Positions 26,027-34,502 of a DNA stretch of 57,670 bases are shown piece by piece. The notes beneath the pieces were generated by a model that saw nothing but the letters and a program-made list of their open reading frames with translations, was not told the DNA's origin and ran no database searches. Origin of the DNA: an uncultured Clostridia bacterium (lineage in GTDB: Bacteria; Bacillota; Clostridia; Christensenellales; CAG-138); NCBI GenBank assembly GCA_944336475.1, contig CALVLD010000012.1:1-57670 (forward strand), written 5' to 3'. Position 1 is the first letter of the stretch, and each line of letters begins with the position of its first letter. The translations under genes were made by a program, and so were the position numbers.

Positions 26027-26905
26027 TCAGCTTCTCCTGTTTCGTATCTTTTCGGCGAACAGTACCAATACCCTGTTTCCGTCAATGCCGTCGAGGGCAT
26101 CGACACACTCCTTTACGGCGTTGTCTGCGGCGCTTATTGCGCCTTCCACACCATAGCAGGTCACATGTGTAAGCTTGTTGTTCGCCGAATCCTTGCCCAC
26201 CGTCTTGCCCATATCAGAGCTGCTGCTTGTGAAGTCAAGTATATCATCGGTTATCTGGAACAGCATCCCCAGCGATACAGCATATCTCTCCAGCTTGTCC
26301 ATGGTAGCAGCATCACAGCCTGCAACATTGGCTCCGCCCAAAACGGAAGCAGCAAGCATATCCGCCGTCTTGTGGAGGTCGATATAGCGCAGCGTGTCCT
26401 CATCAAGCGAAGCATCGGAGGTCATATCGGCCGCTTGCCCGGATATCATGCCTGCTGCACCTGCTCGCCTGGCAACCTCATACAACGCCCTGTAAAAGCC
26501 CGGATCGTTAAATCTAATCGCATAGCTCAACATATACTCAAAAGCAAACGACAGCAGACCGTCCCCTGCAAGCAATGCCATTGCCTCACCGAATACCTTA
26601 TGGTTTGAGGGACGTCCACGCCGCATATCGTCATCATCCATACACGGAAGGTCATCATGAATCAGCGAATAGGTGTGTATCATCTCTATACCGCACGCTA
26701 TCGGCAGTGCCCTGTTCAAGTCCCCATGCAGCATTTCACACACCATTAGCGTCAGGCACGGACGTATGCGCTTGCCGCCTGACTCAATGCTGTAGAGCAT
26801 TGCTCGACGAAGCTGCTCTTGTATCCCACATACGGATGACAGTGCATTTTCAAGCTCGTTATTGACAAGCTCGGTATATCTATTTAGTCTTGTATCTATG
26901 TTCAT
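26027..26905 (-). CDS. ispA: polyprenyl (farnesyl/geranyl-type) diphosphate synthase
   Basis: Condenses IPP with allylic diphosphates. The 292 residues show the first aspartate-rich motif LIHDDLPCMDDDDMRRG (about 82-98), the substrate motif GGKRIRPCL near residue 39, and the second aspartate motif ITDDILDFTSS (about 222). The neighbouring xseB and dxs are the usual partners in Firmicutes, where this gene is called ispA. Chain length (C15 versus C20) cannot be fixed by eye. The start overlaps xseB by 4 bases. Confidence 0.95.
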   Translation of the reverse strand: MNIDTRLNRYTELVNNELENALSSVCGIQEQLRRAMLYSIESGGKRIRPCLTLMVCEMLHGDLNRALPIACGIEMIHTYSLIHDDLPCMDDDDMRRGRPSNHKVFGEAMALLAGDGLLSFAFEYMLSYAIRFNDPGFYRALYEVARRAGAAGMISGQAADMTSDASLDEDTLRYIDLHKTADMLAASVLGGANVAGCDAATMDKLERYAVSLGMLFQITDDILDFTSSSSDMGKTVGKDSANNKLTHVTCYGVEGAISAADNAVKECVDALDGIDGNRVLVLFAEKIRNRRS

Positions 26906-27156
26906 ACTGATGCTCCGTCAGTATCATTGCCGTCATCGGCATCCCCAAACAAACGCAGCGAATGATCCGATATGCGCTCCAGTCTCTCATCATAGCTGCT
27001 CAGTATACCGAAACAGTGAGCGGATAATCTAACCCCTTCCTCATAGAGGTCGATCATATCGCCCAATGGTGAATTGGCATCTTCCAACTTTTTTACTATT
27101 GAATCGAGCTTCTCAAGTGCCTGCTCGAATGTCAGCTCCTTAATATAGTCGCTCAT
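26902..27156 (-). CDS. xseB: exodeoxyribonuclease VII small subunit
   Basis: An 84-residue subunit that binds XseA. The conserved N-terminal pattern FEQALEKLDSIVKKLED is followed by a second helix with YEEGVRLSAHC. An acidic tail is present. It overlaps xseA by one base and ispA by four. Confidence 0.93.
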   Translation of the reverse strand: MSDYIKELTFEQALEKLDSIVKKLEDANSPLGDMIDLYEEGVRLSAHCFGILSSYDERLERISDHSLRLFGDADDGNDTDGASV

Positions 27157-28376
27157 TATATCACCTCGGAAGTAGATTCGATCTTGTTCAGCGATTTGAC
27201 CGACACGTTTGCAGCTCCGTCAGTCAATCGTATGACAGCTTCATCTCCGCATTGCAGCTGTGAGATAGATGTCACACACTCGCCGTTTACAGTCACAAGG
27301 GCATAGCCGCGCTTGAGCACAGCCAGGGGGCTCACTGATGCAAGCATTTGGGAGCTTTTTTCAACATGTTTTACTGCATTGTCATACACCCTGCCGATAC
27401 AGGAATCGAGTTGGCGCATCGTTGCAGCCAGACGCTCCTTCCGTATATCTATGACATGCCTTGGGCTTGCCATGGCTGCCGAACCCCTTATGAAGTTGAG
27501 TTTTTCACGAGCGCTTTGCATACGGACAAGCACCCTGCTGCGCATATCCTCAACCATGCCATCAAGTGCGGCCTCAATCTCACGGCTGATGGGACAGCAA
27601 AGCTCCGCAGCAGCCGAAGGTGTAGACGCACGCATATCGGCTGCAAGATCAGCGATCGTATAGTCCGTTTCGTGACCAACGGCACTCACGACCGGCACCG
27701 AGCATGCAGCAATGGCACGAGCAACAGCCACATCGTTGAAACAGGAAAGCTCCTCATAGCTGCCGCCGCCCCTGGCGACTATTATCACGCCGCACTTTTT
27801 TGAGGCATCAAGCGCACGGATCGCTGCGCATATCTCACGAGGCGCATCCATACCCTGCACGGCGCATGGGGCAAACAGTATCCGCATACTCGGAAATCTC
27901 CTGCGAATCACGGTCACAATATCGTGCAGCACCGCTCCTGACTCACTAGTCGCAACTCCTATACAGGCCGGCAGTAACGGCAATGCCCGTTTATTCTCAA
28001 ACAGCCCCTCTGCCTCAAGCCTGCTTTTAAGCTGTAGGAAACGCCTGTAGAGCTCGCCTTCACCATTCTCACGCAAACTGCTTACGACAATCCTGAACTG
28101 TCCGTCACGAGGATACACGGATGCCGAACCACGAACTATCACCTGCATGCCGTCCCTTGGCTGCACGCTCATACCTGCCGCAGAAGAACGAAACATCATG
28201 CAGCGCACGGAAGAATCAGCATCCTTTAGTGTGAAATAAACGTGCCCGGAGGAATGAACCTTTAAGCCGCTGATCTCACCCGAGATCAGCACACCTTTGA
28301 GTCGTATGTCGTTTGCAAGCACGCCGTTCACATACTCATTGAGCATGGTAACGGTCAAAACCAAATCCTTTTTCAC
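27156..28376 (-). CDS. xseA: exodeoxyribonuclease VII large subunit
   Basis: Catalytic subunit of a single-strand-specific exonuclease. The chosen start is GTG at 28376 (VKKDLVLTVTMLNEY, about 406 residues), which matches the usual LTV-LNEY beginning. A longer frame from TTG at 28424 has its ribosome site too close. An OB-fold with SGEISGLKVHSSGHVYFTLK leads to the catalytic domain, with ARGGGSYEELSCFND and AVGHETDYTIADLAADMRAS. A coiled-coil C-terminal part binds XseB. Confidence 0.94.
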   Translation of the reverse strand: MKKDLVLTVTMLNEYVNGVLANDIRLKGVLISGEISGLKVHSSGHVYFTLKDADSSVRCMMFRSSAAGMSVQPRDGMQVIVRGSASVYPRDGQFRIVVSSLRENGEGELYRRFLQLKSRLEAEGLFENKRALPLLPACIGVATSESGAVLHDIVTVIRRRFPSMRILFAPCAVQGMDAPREICAAIRALDASKKCGVIIVARGGGSYEELSCFNDVAVARAIAACSVPVVSAVGHETDYTIADLAADMRASTPSAAAELCCPISREIEAALDGMVEDMRSRVLVRMQSAREKLNFIRGSAAMASPRHVIDIRKERLAATMRQLDSCIGRVYDNAVKHVEKSSQMLASVSPLAVLKRGYALVTVNGECVTSISQLQCGDEAVIRLTDGAANVSVKSLNKIESTSEVI

Positions 28377-28472
28377 TGTTAGCGCCGCTCTTTCAGGCAA
28401 TGCCTCGTAAAATGTAAAACGCAAGCTCCGGCAAGTGCCCTCGAGCTCGCAATTTCGCCGTATTATGTATGA

Positions 28473-28886
28473 TCACACAGCAATACCGAGAACATCCAAT
28501 ACCTTTGATAGCACTCCGTTTACGAAGCGGTGCGACCCCTCCCCTCCGTAGCGCTTTGCCAGACGCACGGCTTCATTGATAGCTATCTTATAGGAGGCCG
28601 CTTCCGCATAGGCAAGCTCATAGATGGAAACGCGAAGGATTGCCAAATCAACACGAGACATCCTGTCAAGAGTCCAGCCCACAGCACACTCTGAGATAAT
28701 GCTATCAATATCTGCCAAGTGCTGCTCAACCCCGTTGATTATGGATTCGGCAAACTCGATGTCACCTTCATCCGGAACGGAATCAATACCCGACTTCTCA
28801 AGCACGGAAGCATATGTGTCATCGCACCCGAATGTCTTTTCATATGCGAGCTTCATCGCAACTTCGCGTGCCGTTCTTCTGCTCAT
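28473..28886 (-). CDS. nusB: transcription antitermination factor NusB
   Basis: A 137-residue RNA-binding factor of rRNA antitermination complexes. It begins MSRRTAREVAMKLAYE, and the C-terminal half carries RVDLAILRVSIYELAYA and INEAVRLAKRYGGEGSHRFVNGVL, the family hallmark. It sits between amaP and xseA, the common Firmicute order. Confidence 0.95.
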   Translation of the reverse strand: MSRRTAREVAMKLAYEKTFGCDDTYASVLEKSGIDSVPDEGDIEFAESIINGVEQHLADIDSIISECAVGWTLDRMSRVDLAILRVSIYELAYAEAASYKIAINEAVRLAKRYGGEGSHRFVNGVLSKVLDVLGIAV

Positions 28887-28901
28887 AGCTTCTCCCCCGA
28901 A

Positions 28902-29477
28902 TCAGTTTGCACGGGCGACCGCCGCCTGGTAGGTATCGACCACCACTATGGTGACCTGCTCTACCTTGACGCCTGCATATGTCTCGATATAGTTCTTAAG
29001 CTCGGGGCGCATGGCAGCGCAAAGCTCAGGAATATTGGTATCTGCAAGCACAGTCAGCTTTGCTGATACGGAAACCGTGCCGTTGTCGTGTATTCTGACC
29101 GATGTTTTACAGTCCTTGACGCGATTATTAGCCCTTATCAGCTTTTGCGAAAGGCTGTCGATCGTATCTATCGCTACATATGCACAGCCGTTTTCATCGG
29201 AGCTGAGCAGAGCCATGCGGTTCATCGGAGGCTCTTTTTGTTTGTAGCCGGTAAACATAAGCTTCACGGCGATCACGAAGAGTATCAGCGCACTCAATAT
29301 AATACCGCCGCGAATAGCGTAGTTCCAACCATCGCCTGCCATAACATCGTTCACAAAGTCGCCTATAAGCTCAGAATCAAACACATTCGCAGCAATAAGG
29401 ACGACCACAGCCATAATGCCCATGAATATCAACAGGACAAATGCCAGTAGAATTCGGTCGATAAGTCGAGGTTTCAT
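28902..29477 (-). CDS. amaP: AmaP-like alkaline shock membrane anchor protein
   Basis: A 191-residue protein with two transmembrane helices (about residues 9-31 and 55-76) and a soluble C-terminal domain related to Asp23 (AVAVNVRYG-like beta pattern, here VSVSAKLTVLADTNIPEL). In Staphylococcus AmaP anchors Asp23 at the membrane, and here asp23 lies immediately upstream on the same strand, supporting the same pairing. Confidence 0.85.
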   Translation of the reverse strand: MKPRLIDRILLAFVLLIFMGIMAVVVLIAANVFDSELIGDFVNDVMAGDGWNYAIRGGIILSALILFVIAVKLMFTGYKQKEPPMNRMALLSSDENGCAYVAIDTIDSLSQKLIRANNRVKDCKTSVRIHDNGTVSVSAKLTVLADTNIPELCAAMRPELKNYIETYAGVKVEQVTIVVVDTYQAAVARAN

Positions 29478-29515
29478 TTGTAAGCCTTTCTCGGTAAAAC
29501 CGTTGACTAAGTGGA

Positions 29516-29932
29516 TTACTTCACCCTCTGCTCGACCTCCGGCTTTTTATCGCCGGTATTGTCCTCAAAGGTGACGCTCTGTACCATAACATTGACCTCG
29601 ATGACACGCAGAGCGGTCATGGTCTCGATAGCATCCTTTATGGCCTTCTGCACTGCGACGGAGACATCCTGAATGCGCTCACCATAGCGCACGTTGATAG
29701 AGATGTCTACGGCGGCTTCCTCCTGCCCGACCTCGACCTTTACGCCCTTGGTCATGCTGTTCTTGCCGAATATGGTGGATATACCCTCCATAACGGTGCC
29801 GGCAAGCCCCGATACGCCGGGAACCTCGGTTGCCGCAAGCCCTGCTATCGTCGCAATTACATCCGGTGCAAAAACCACCTTGCCGTTTTCTGTAATGGCT
29901 ATGTCGGTAACCATCTCATCCTTATAGTCCAC
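29516..29932 (-). CDS. Asp23/Gls24 family envelope stress protein
   Basis: A 138-residue protein with the family pattern GKVVFAPDVIATIAGLAATEVPGVSGL, followed by GVKVEVGQEEAAVDISINVRYG and VEVNVM-type strands near the end. It is thought to associate with the membrane through AmaP, encoded next. It is the first gene after the promoter at 29963-29991. A second Asp23-type protein (YloU) is encoded at 41652. Confidence 0.93.
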   Translation of the reverse strand: MDYKDEMVTDIAITENGKVVFAPDVIATIAGLAATEVPGVSGLAGTVMEGISTIFGKNSMTKGVKVEVGQEEAAVDISINVRYGERIQDVSVAVQKAIKDAIETMTALRVIEVNVMVQSVTFEDNTGDKKPEVEQRVK

Positions 29933-29962
29933 AGTAATAATACCTCCAAATAAAGATAGTTT

Positions 29963-29991
29963 ATTATACCAAAGCTTTTTGGTTCTGTAAA
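29963..29991 (-). promoter_or_regulatory. sigma-A promoter of asp23-amaP-nusB and following genes
   Basis: On the minus strand, TTTACA (29991-29986) and TATAAT (29968-29963) have a 17-base spacer, and a TTTGGAGGT ribosome site follows. It starts immediately after the spoIIIAH stop codon, separating the sporulation operon from the vegetative block downstream. Confidence 0.8.
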
Positions 29992-29998
29992 CCCCGTA

Positions 29999-30547
29999 TT
30001 ATCCTCCCGGACAAATCTTGATGGCTGATGCCGGCATTCCTGTCTCCGTCATTACTATGTCGAGTATCCTGGCAACTTCGACCTCTGTCAACTCCTCTCC
30101 GTCTATTATAACGGTGATTGAACCGCCTTGGAATGTCACCGCCGCGTCAAGAAAGCCTTTGCTTCTTATACGGCTTTCAATGGTAAACTCCTTCTCCATA
30201 TTGCTCACAAGCTCCAGAAGCCTCGCTTGTGCCTCCTCCAGCATTTCCTCATCGGCGTTTTCCGAGTTGATTATTGAGCGAAGATATTCTATCTCCTGCG
30301 CCCGAACGGCGCTCCTTTCACTTCTGAATGAGTTGAAATAGTCGTTGTAAACCGAGATATTGCTCACCGACGTCCCCATCGTGGGGGCATCCGTGGCGTC
30401 CGGGTTGGCTTGGTCTGCGCCCAGTATGTCTGTCTGGTCATCCTCGCCCATGGCGATGTTCAGCCAGATTGCCCCGCCAAGCAGCAGTGCTGCGATTATC
30501 AGCACCGGGATGAGCTTTCGATTGACTCTGCGCTTTGACTTTTCCAT
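29999..30547 (-). CDS. spoIIIAH: SpoIIIAH, channel protein of the spore feeding tube
   Basis: Mother-cell protein that pairs with forespore SpoIIQ in the channel across the two membranes. The start MEKSKRRVNRK gives 182 residues with AAAGGAGG upstream. It has one transmembrane helix (about 13-33) and a polar linker, then a helix-rich segment (SERSAVRAQEIEYLRS) and the C-terminal ring-building-type domain AAVTFQGGSITVIIDGEELT. It is the last gene of the spoIIIA operon. No spoIIQ is in the window. Confidence 0.92.
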   Translation of the reverse strand: MEKSKRRVNRKLIPVLIIAALLLGGAIWLNIAMGEDDQTDILGADQANPDATDAPTMGTSVSNISVYNDYFNSFRSERSAVRAQEIEYLRSIINSENADEEMLEEAQARLLELVSNMEKEFTIESRIRSKGFLDAAVTFQGGSITVIIDGEELTEVEVARILDIVMTETGMPASAIKICPGG

Positions 30548-30560
30548 ATTCTTTCCTCCT

Positions 30561-31097
30561 TTATGGTTGCATTGTGAATACATTTATCCTGTCCGGCGAT
30601 ATCCCCAGTACGGTTTGCGCGGCTGTTTGCAGATCCACTCTTACCCTTATGTTTACCGCCCCCTCCGCTACGATTATAACGCCTCTTATAGACGGCATCT
30701 TCTCGGAAATTATGATCGGCGATTCCTCGTTACCGCTTGAAACAAGTGCCGGGGTAATATCCTCGCTTGACGAATCACCGCTCACGCTTACCTGAGAGTC
30801 CATGGCCGTGACAAGCTCTGATGTATTTTCAAACGTTATCATCACCCTGACCCTGCCGGCGCCGTCGATAGTCGACAGTATGCTTTCAAGTCTTTGCTCA
30901 AGCTGCTCCTCCGATATCGAATTTTTCGGCTCGTGAGTGCTTTCCGGCGCCTCACCCTCACTGTTACATGATATGCCTCCCGTCAGCAGAAATATCAATA
31001 CCGCAGACAATAATATGACCGCATACACTGTTATTTCAAGCTTTTTATCCTCTCTGAGCCTTTTGATAAACTTTTCAAATACCGACGCCTTCTTCAT
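30561..31097 (-). CDS. spoIIIAG: SpoIIIAG, ring-forming channel component
   Basis: The true start is MKKASVFEKFIKRL (178 residues), with GGAG 8 bases before the ATG; the longer frame to 31244 overlaps spoIIIAF and is not used. One transmembrane helix lies at about residues 23-42. A Ser/Glu-rich linker is followed by the ring-building domain GRVRVMITFEN and the late GVIIVAEGAVNIRVRVDL. It is shorter than the Bacillus protein (about 229). The start overlaps the spoIIIAF stop by four bases (ATGA). Confidence 0.9.
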   Translation of the reverse strand: MKKASVFEKFIKRLREDKKLEITVYAVILLSAVLIFLLTGGISCNSEGEAPESTHEPKNSISEEQLEQRLESILSTIDGAGRVRVMITFENTSELVTAMDSQVSVSGDSSSEDITPALVSSGNEESPIIISEKMPSIRGVIIVAEGAVNIRVRVDLQTAAQTVLGISPDRINVFTMQP

Positions 31098-31252
31098 TTC
31101 AGCAACTCCATGATGGGAATTACCGCAAAGCCCAGCAGCATTACGGCTATCACCCTTGAAATCGACGACGAAATCCTCCCCTCCGGCATCAGCGCTTCCG
31201 CAATAGCCGCGACTGCTGCAGCTGCGATGAGCTGAATTATCCAATCCTTCAT
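31094..31252 (-). CDS. spoIIIAF: SpoIIIAF, truncated to its membrane hairpin (52 residues)
   Basis: A short frame starts ATG at 31252 with AGGAG 7 bases upstream and ends in TGA at 31094. The product begins MKDWIIQLIAAAAVAAIAEA, continues with LMPEGRISSSISRV and a second hydrophobic helix, and ends VIPIMELLK. This matches the N-terminal two-helix part of SpoIIIAF, including the L-P-x-G turn. The roughly 130-residue mother-cell domain found in Bacillus is missing. The reading frame is clean and coupled to both neighbours, so this looks like a reduced gene rather than a frameshift. Confidence 0.82.
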   Translation of the reverse strand: MKDWIIQLIAAAAVAAIAEALMPEGRISSSISRVIAVMLLGFAVIPIMELLK

Positions 31253-31263
31253 ACGATACTCCT

Positions 31264-32448
31264 TTACCAGATACCTGCCGATACGCCGCCTGATGCGAGC
31301 ATTATACCTATTGTAATCGCAAACATGCTGCCTACCGCCGCAACGGCGGCAAATAGGTATCCTGCGGTATCAGCTGCGCAGCCCAGCAGTTTTACAGCAT
31401 TAGGATCAGCAGCAGGCTGTGCCAGAGCGGCGGCGACTCTGAATATGAACGTTCCGAGCATCAGCCTTATCATCGGCCCTGCCAGCATCCCAAGCATGAT
31501 CAGCACAGCGGAAATACCGACGGAGTTTTTGACTATCAAGGCGCAACCCATAACGCTGTCCACAGTACCGCTTACCATCGAGCCGACTACTGGCACGAGC
31601 TTATCGATAGCATATTTGGCCGTCCTTATGGATATTCCGTCCGTTACCGAAACCGTCATCCCCTGCAGGGCCGTCACTCCGAAATAGAGTACGCTCAGCA
31701 GTCCCAAAAGCCATTTGGCTGCCTTGCTGAACAGCTTTGAGAGTCCTCCGAACATGGCTCTTTGCGTGAAGGTGTCCAGTATCCCAAATGCGCCGGAGCC
31801 AAGTATCAGCGGCACGACTATCGTTTCAATAAATGTTATCGCTGTGGTGCTTAAAAACAGCATGAGCGGTCGAAATATCCCTGCTGATGCCGTAGCGCCT
31901 ATCGATGCGAGCAGCGCACTCATTACGGGCAGCACGGCCTGTGTAAATGATGCGGCTTTGTTCATTGCTGCTATTGAGGCGGCCGTCAATGAGGACAGAG
32001 CCGCCGCTACAAGCAGTATTGCCGCAGTGCAGAGCGCCATTGACAATACGGGCTTTATATTTCCGTCTGCCACCGTGCCTGCAAGCCCCGTCAGCAGTGC
32101 GGCAAACGCCAACACTACCGCTGCCCTAACCGAATCATTGAACTCGCTCTTGAGCATTCCGAGCAGCAACCCCCATAACCCATCGGCAGAAGCAAATGAG
32201 CCATTCTTCGCATGATCGGACACCATCTCTTCAACGGAGCTGAAAACGGATCCATCCAACCCGGTGACCTCATCGAAATATTCCTTCCACCCCGACAAAT
32301 CGAGCAACTCAAGCTGACGGTCTATCTCCTCCTCCATATCCTGCTGTGTTATGGGAACATCCCCCTCATCCTCTGCCGCAATGACCGCCGCACACATGAA
32401 CACAAGCATGAACAGCAGTAACGATGCGCAGATACGGCCAAACTTCAC
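31264..32448 (-). CDS. spoIIIAE: SpoIIIAE, polytopic membrane component
   Basis: From the GTG at 32448 the protein has 394 residues, the normal length; the frame extends 65 codons further but would lie inside spoIIIAD. It begins with a signal-like helix (RICASLLLFMLVFMCAAVIAAE), then a soluble stretch, followed by about seven hydrophobic segments. The central part contains AVLPVMSALLASIGATASAG and the later AKYAIDKLVPVVGSMVSGTVDSVM, typical of the family. The GTGA overlap with the spoIIIAD stop indicates coupling. Confidence 0.92.
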   Translation of the reverse strand: MKFGRICASLLLFMLVFMCAAVIAAEDEGDVPITQQDMEEEIDRQLELLDLSGWKEYFDEVTGLDGSVFSSVEEMVSDHAKNGSFASADGLWGLLLGMLKSEFNDSVRAAVVLAFAALLTGLAGTVADGNIKPVLSMALCTAAILLVAAALSSLTAASIAAMNKAASFTQAVLPVMSALLASIGATASAGIFRPLMLFLSTTAITFIETIVVPLILGSGAFGILDTFTQRAMFGGLSKLFSKAAKWLLGLLSVLYFGVTALQGMTVSVTDGISIRTAKYAIDKLVPVVGSMVSGTVDSVMGCALIVKNSVGISAVLIMLGMLAGPMIRLMLGTFIFRVAAALAQPAADPNAVKLLGCAADTAGYLFAAVAAVGSMFAITIGIMLASGGVSAGIW

Positions 32449-32840
32449 TGCGTGCCATCCACCATCCCCGTAAGTATTCCAACAAGCTGTACCACGTATG
32501 GGAGCACCATCGCAGCTATGGCTATCCGTGTGCAAAGCTCGGCCTTCATCGCCAGCGCTCCCTCCCCCATGTCCCTGCACAGCTGCCCTGAGAGCTGGCC
32601 GACATATCCTACACCAAGCGTTTTGAACACAAGGCTCACCCATCTCTCATCAAGACCACCGCTGCGTGAAAGCTCCCTTATCGTTTCCATGATCCCAGTG
32701 ACCTCTGACAATACCATGAGCAGCATTGCAAGTCCCCCTGCCAGGCTGACCTGTGTCGCAAGCTCCGGCTTGTACTGCTTGACCGTTATAGCAAGCAGAG
32801 CCGTAATGACCGCAAATCCTGCTATTGTGAATATATCCAC
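32445..32840 (-). CDS. spoIIIAD: SpoIIIAD membrane protein
   Basis: A 131-residue protein with three to four membrane helices (about 3-20, 28-50, 69-85, 101-125). The N-terminal half resembles SpoIIIAC, as expected from their paralogy. It contains GLDERWVSLVFKTLGVGYVG, a family hallmark. It lies 2 bp after spoIIIAC and overlaps spoIIIAE. Confidence 0.92.
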   Translation of the reverse strand: MDIFTIAGFAVITALLAITVKQYKPELATQVSLAGGLAMLLMVLSEVTGIMETIRELSRSGGLDERWVSLVFKTLGVGYVGQLSGQLCRDMGEGALAMKAELCTRIAIAAMVLPYVVQLVGILTGMVDGTQ

Positions 32841-32842
32841 GC

Positions 32843-33040
32843 TTAATACAGTTCGAATACGCTCCTGACGTTATCAAAAAGCGTATCTATCAGGCTGATC
32901 ACCATCGTCATGACAAGTATCAGTCCTGCCAATGCAGTAAGCATCGCCATATCATCCCTTCCCGTCTGCTTCAGCAGTTGGCAGGCCAGAGCGACCAGGA
33001 TGCCTATTCCGGCTATGCGGAACACTATCTCAATTCCCAT
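32843..33040 (-). CDS. spoIIIAC: SpoIIIAC membrane protein
   Basis: A 65-residue protein with two helices (MGIEIVFRIAGIGILVALAC and the segment MLTALAGLILVMTMVISL). It shows the conserved QLLKQTGRDDMA between the helices. Length is normal. Confidence 0.93.
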   Translation of the reverse strand: MGIEIVFRIAGIGILVALACQLLKQTGRDDMAMLTALAGLILVMTMVISLIDTLFDNVRSVFELY

Positions 33041-33049
33041 CCGTACACC

Positions 33050-33547
33050 TCACATGAGTATCAATGCAACCCCGATCCCTGCAAGTATCGACAGCGTCTC
33101 CGGGAGCTTCTCCTTCCTGTCTGCTTCATTTCGGAGCTTGTTTGATAGTTCCTCGAGCCTTCCGTATGCAAAGCGCAGCCTCTTTACTGCACTTTCAGCA
33201 TCGCCCGAGCCCAACGAGGCTGCGAGCTCTCGCATTATCTCCCGTTCCTCAGTGCCCTGAATATTATCCTCGGCATGCGCGAATGCGTAGGGGAAGGCAT
33301 CTCCATTCGCCATTGCGATATATATCTGAGACCACATTGCGGCGCTTTCACCTTGACGAGATAGCCGTTCGCAAATCGTGACAAGCGGCATCCGCTCGGC
33401 AGAGATTCGGGCATCCATCTCCTTAACATCGCTGCACAGCGACGCAAGCATTCTTGCCCTGGCACGATGCTTGGAGGTTCTTACCATACCGTATAGTGCG
33501 AATGCGCAGAACGCCAGCGCGGCCGACGCCAATCTGCCTGCGCTCAT
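33050..33547 (-). CDS. spoIIIAB: SpoIIIAB membrane protein
   Basis: A 165-residue protein with an N-terminal helix (about 4-21), a long cytoplasmic helical domain and a C-terminal hydrophobic segment (LPETLSILAGIGVALILM). The domain is related in shape to type II/IV secretion GspF proteins. The start overlaps the spoIIIAA stop by four bases. Confidence 0.92.
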   Translation of the reverse strand: MSAGRLASAALAFCAFALYGMVRTSKHRARARMLASLCSDVKEMDARISAERMPLVTICERLSRQGESAAMWSQIYIAMANGDAFPYAFAHAEDNIQGTEEREIMRELAASLGSGDAESAVKRLRFAYGRLEELSNKLRNEADRKEKLPETLSILAGIGVALILM

Positions 33548-34443
33548 AGGTCAACTACCTTTGTGCTGAGGCTTGAACCGTGTCGTTTTAGAAGCATTAT
33601 ACGTTCAAAGACTCGTTCGCTCAGGAGCTTTTCCGTGCATTCCCTGCGCATAAGTTCTTCGATCGACCCGGCGTGTGCTGACGCTATAACCGCAACGCCG
33701 CAGCGTGATGCTTCCGCTATTGCTCCGGCATCCGCTACGCATCCAATCTCGTCCGTAATTATCACCCTTGGGCTCATATTGCGTATCAGCATCATTATAC
33801 TTTCGGCCTTGGGAACAGACTGCATCACATCGGTACGCATCCCGACGTCAAATGTCGGTACGCCCCTGACCATTCCGGCTATCTCGTTTCTTTCGTCTGC
33901 GATCGCAGTCTTAACACCCCTGACCATTCCTATGCCGTTTGACAGGCATCTTGCCGTATCCCTAAGCAGCGTAGTCTTTCCGCCTCCCGGCGGAGATGCA
34001 ATAAGCGTTGAAACAGGCTCTCCGTATCGAAGAAAGCATGCTATGAACGGTTCCGCACAGCCGAGCATCTCTGCCGCAATACGGATGTTAAAGCCACTCA
34101 CATCCGTAAGCATTGATATTCTTCCGTTATCCAATACGGGCTTTCCACATAATCCAACCCTTGAGCCGCAGTCCAATGTGATAAAGCCCTGACGCAGCTC
34201 GTCGGCACATGCATACACGGAATATTTGCACAGCCTTTCGAGCAGTTCATGCGCTTCATTCGGCGTAAACGGCGATATGTCGAGCATCAGCTCACCTTCC
34301 GAGGTGACTATCTGTGGGATCCTGCCGACACGAAGCCTTATCTCCTCGACCCGATACACTGTATCGATTCCGTTCAGCGCCGATGCAATCCTTGCCGGCA
34401 GTACAGAAAGCGTATTTTTCGTTTCGTTCTGCATATTAAGCAC
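33544..34443 (-). CDS. spoIIIAA: SpoIIIAA, ATPase of the feeding-tube complex
   Basis: An AAA-type secretion ATPase of about 299 residues. Walker A is ASPPGGGKTTLLRDTARCL (about 149-167) and the Walker B-like segment is RVIITDEIG near 226. Conserved RRRVG-like and GLCGK elements lie before the ATPase core. The start may be GTG at 34443 or ATG three codons in (34434); a weak GAAGCGGG is the only ribosome-site candidate. A CATATGTA box at about 34472-34465 could be a SigE-type -10, expected for this operon, but the match is weak. Confidence 0.93.
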   Translation of the reverse strand: MLNMQNETKNTLSVLPARIASALNGIDTVYRVEEIRLRVGRIPQIVTSEGELMLDISPFTPNEAHELLERLCKYSVYACADELRQGFITLDCGSRVGLCGKPVLDNGRISMLTDVSGFNIRIAAEMLGCAEPFIACFLRYGEPVSTLIASPPGGGKTTLLRDTARCLSNGIGMVRGVKTAIADERNEIAGMVRGVPTFDVGMRTDVMQSVPKAESIMMLIRNMSPRVIITDEIGCVADAGAIAEASRCGVAVIASAHAGSIEELMRRECTEKLLSERVFERIMLLKRHGSSLSTKVVDL

Positions 34444-34502
34444 CCGCTTCTTTGTGATGCTTATACATATGCGTGTTTGGCTGCTGTGATGAAATGTTTT
34501 GT

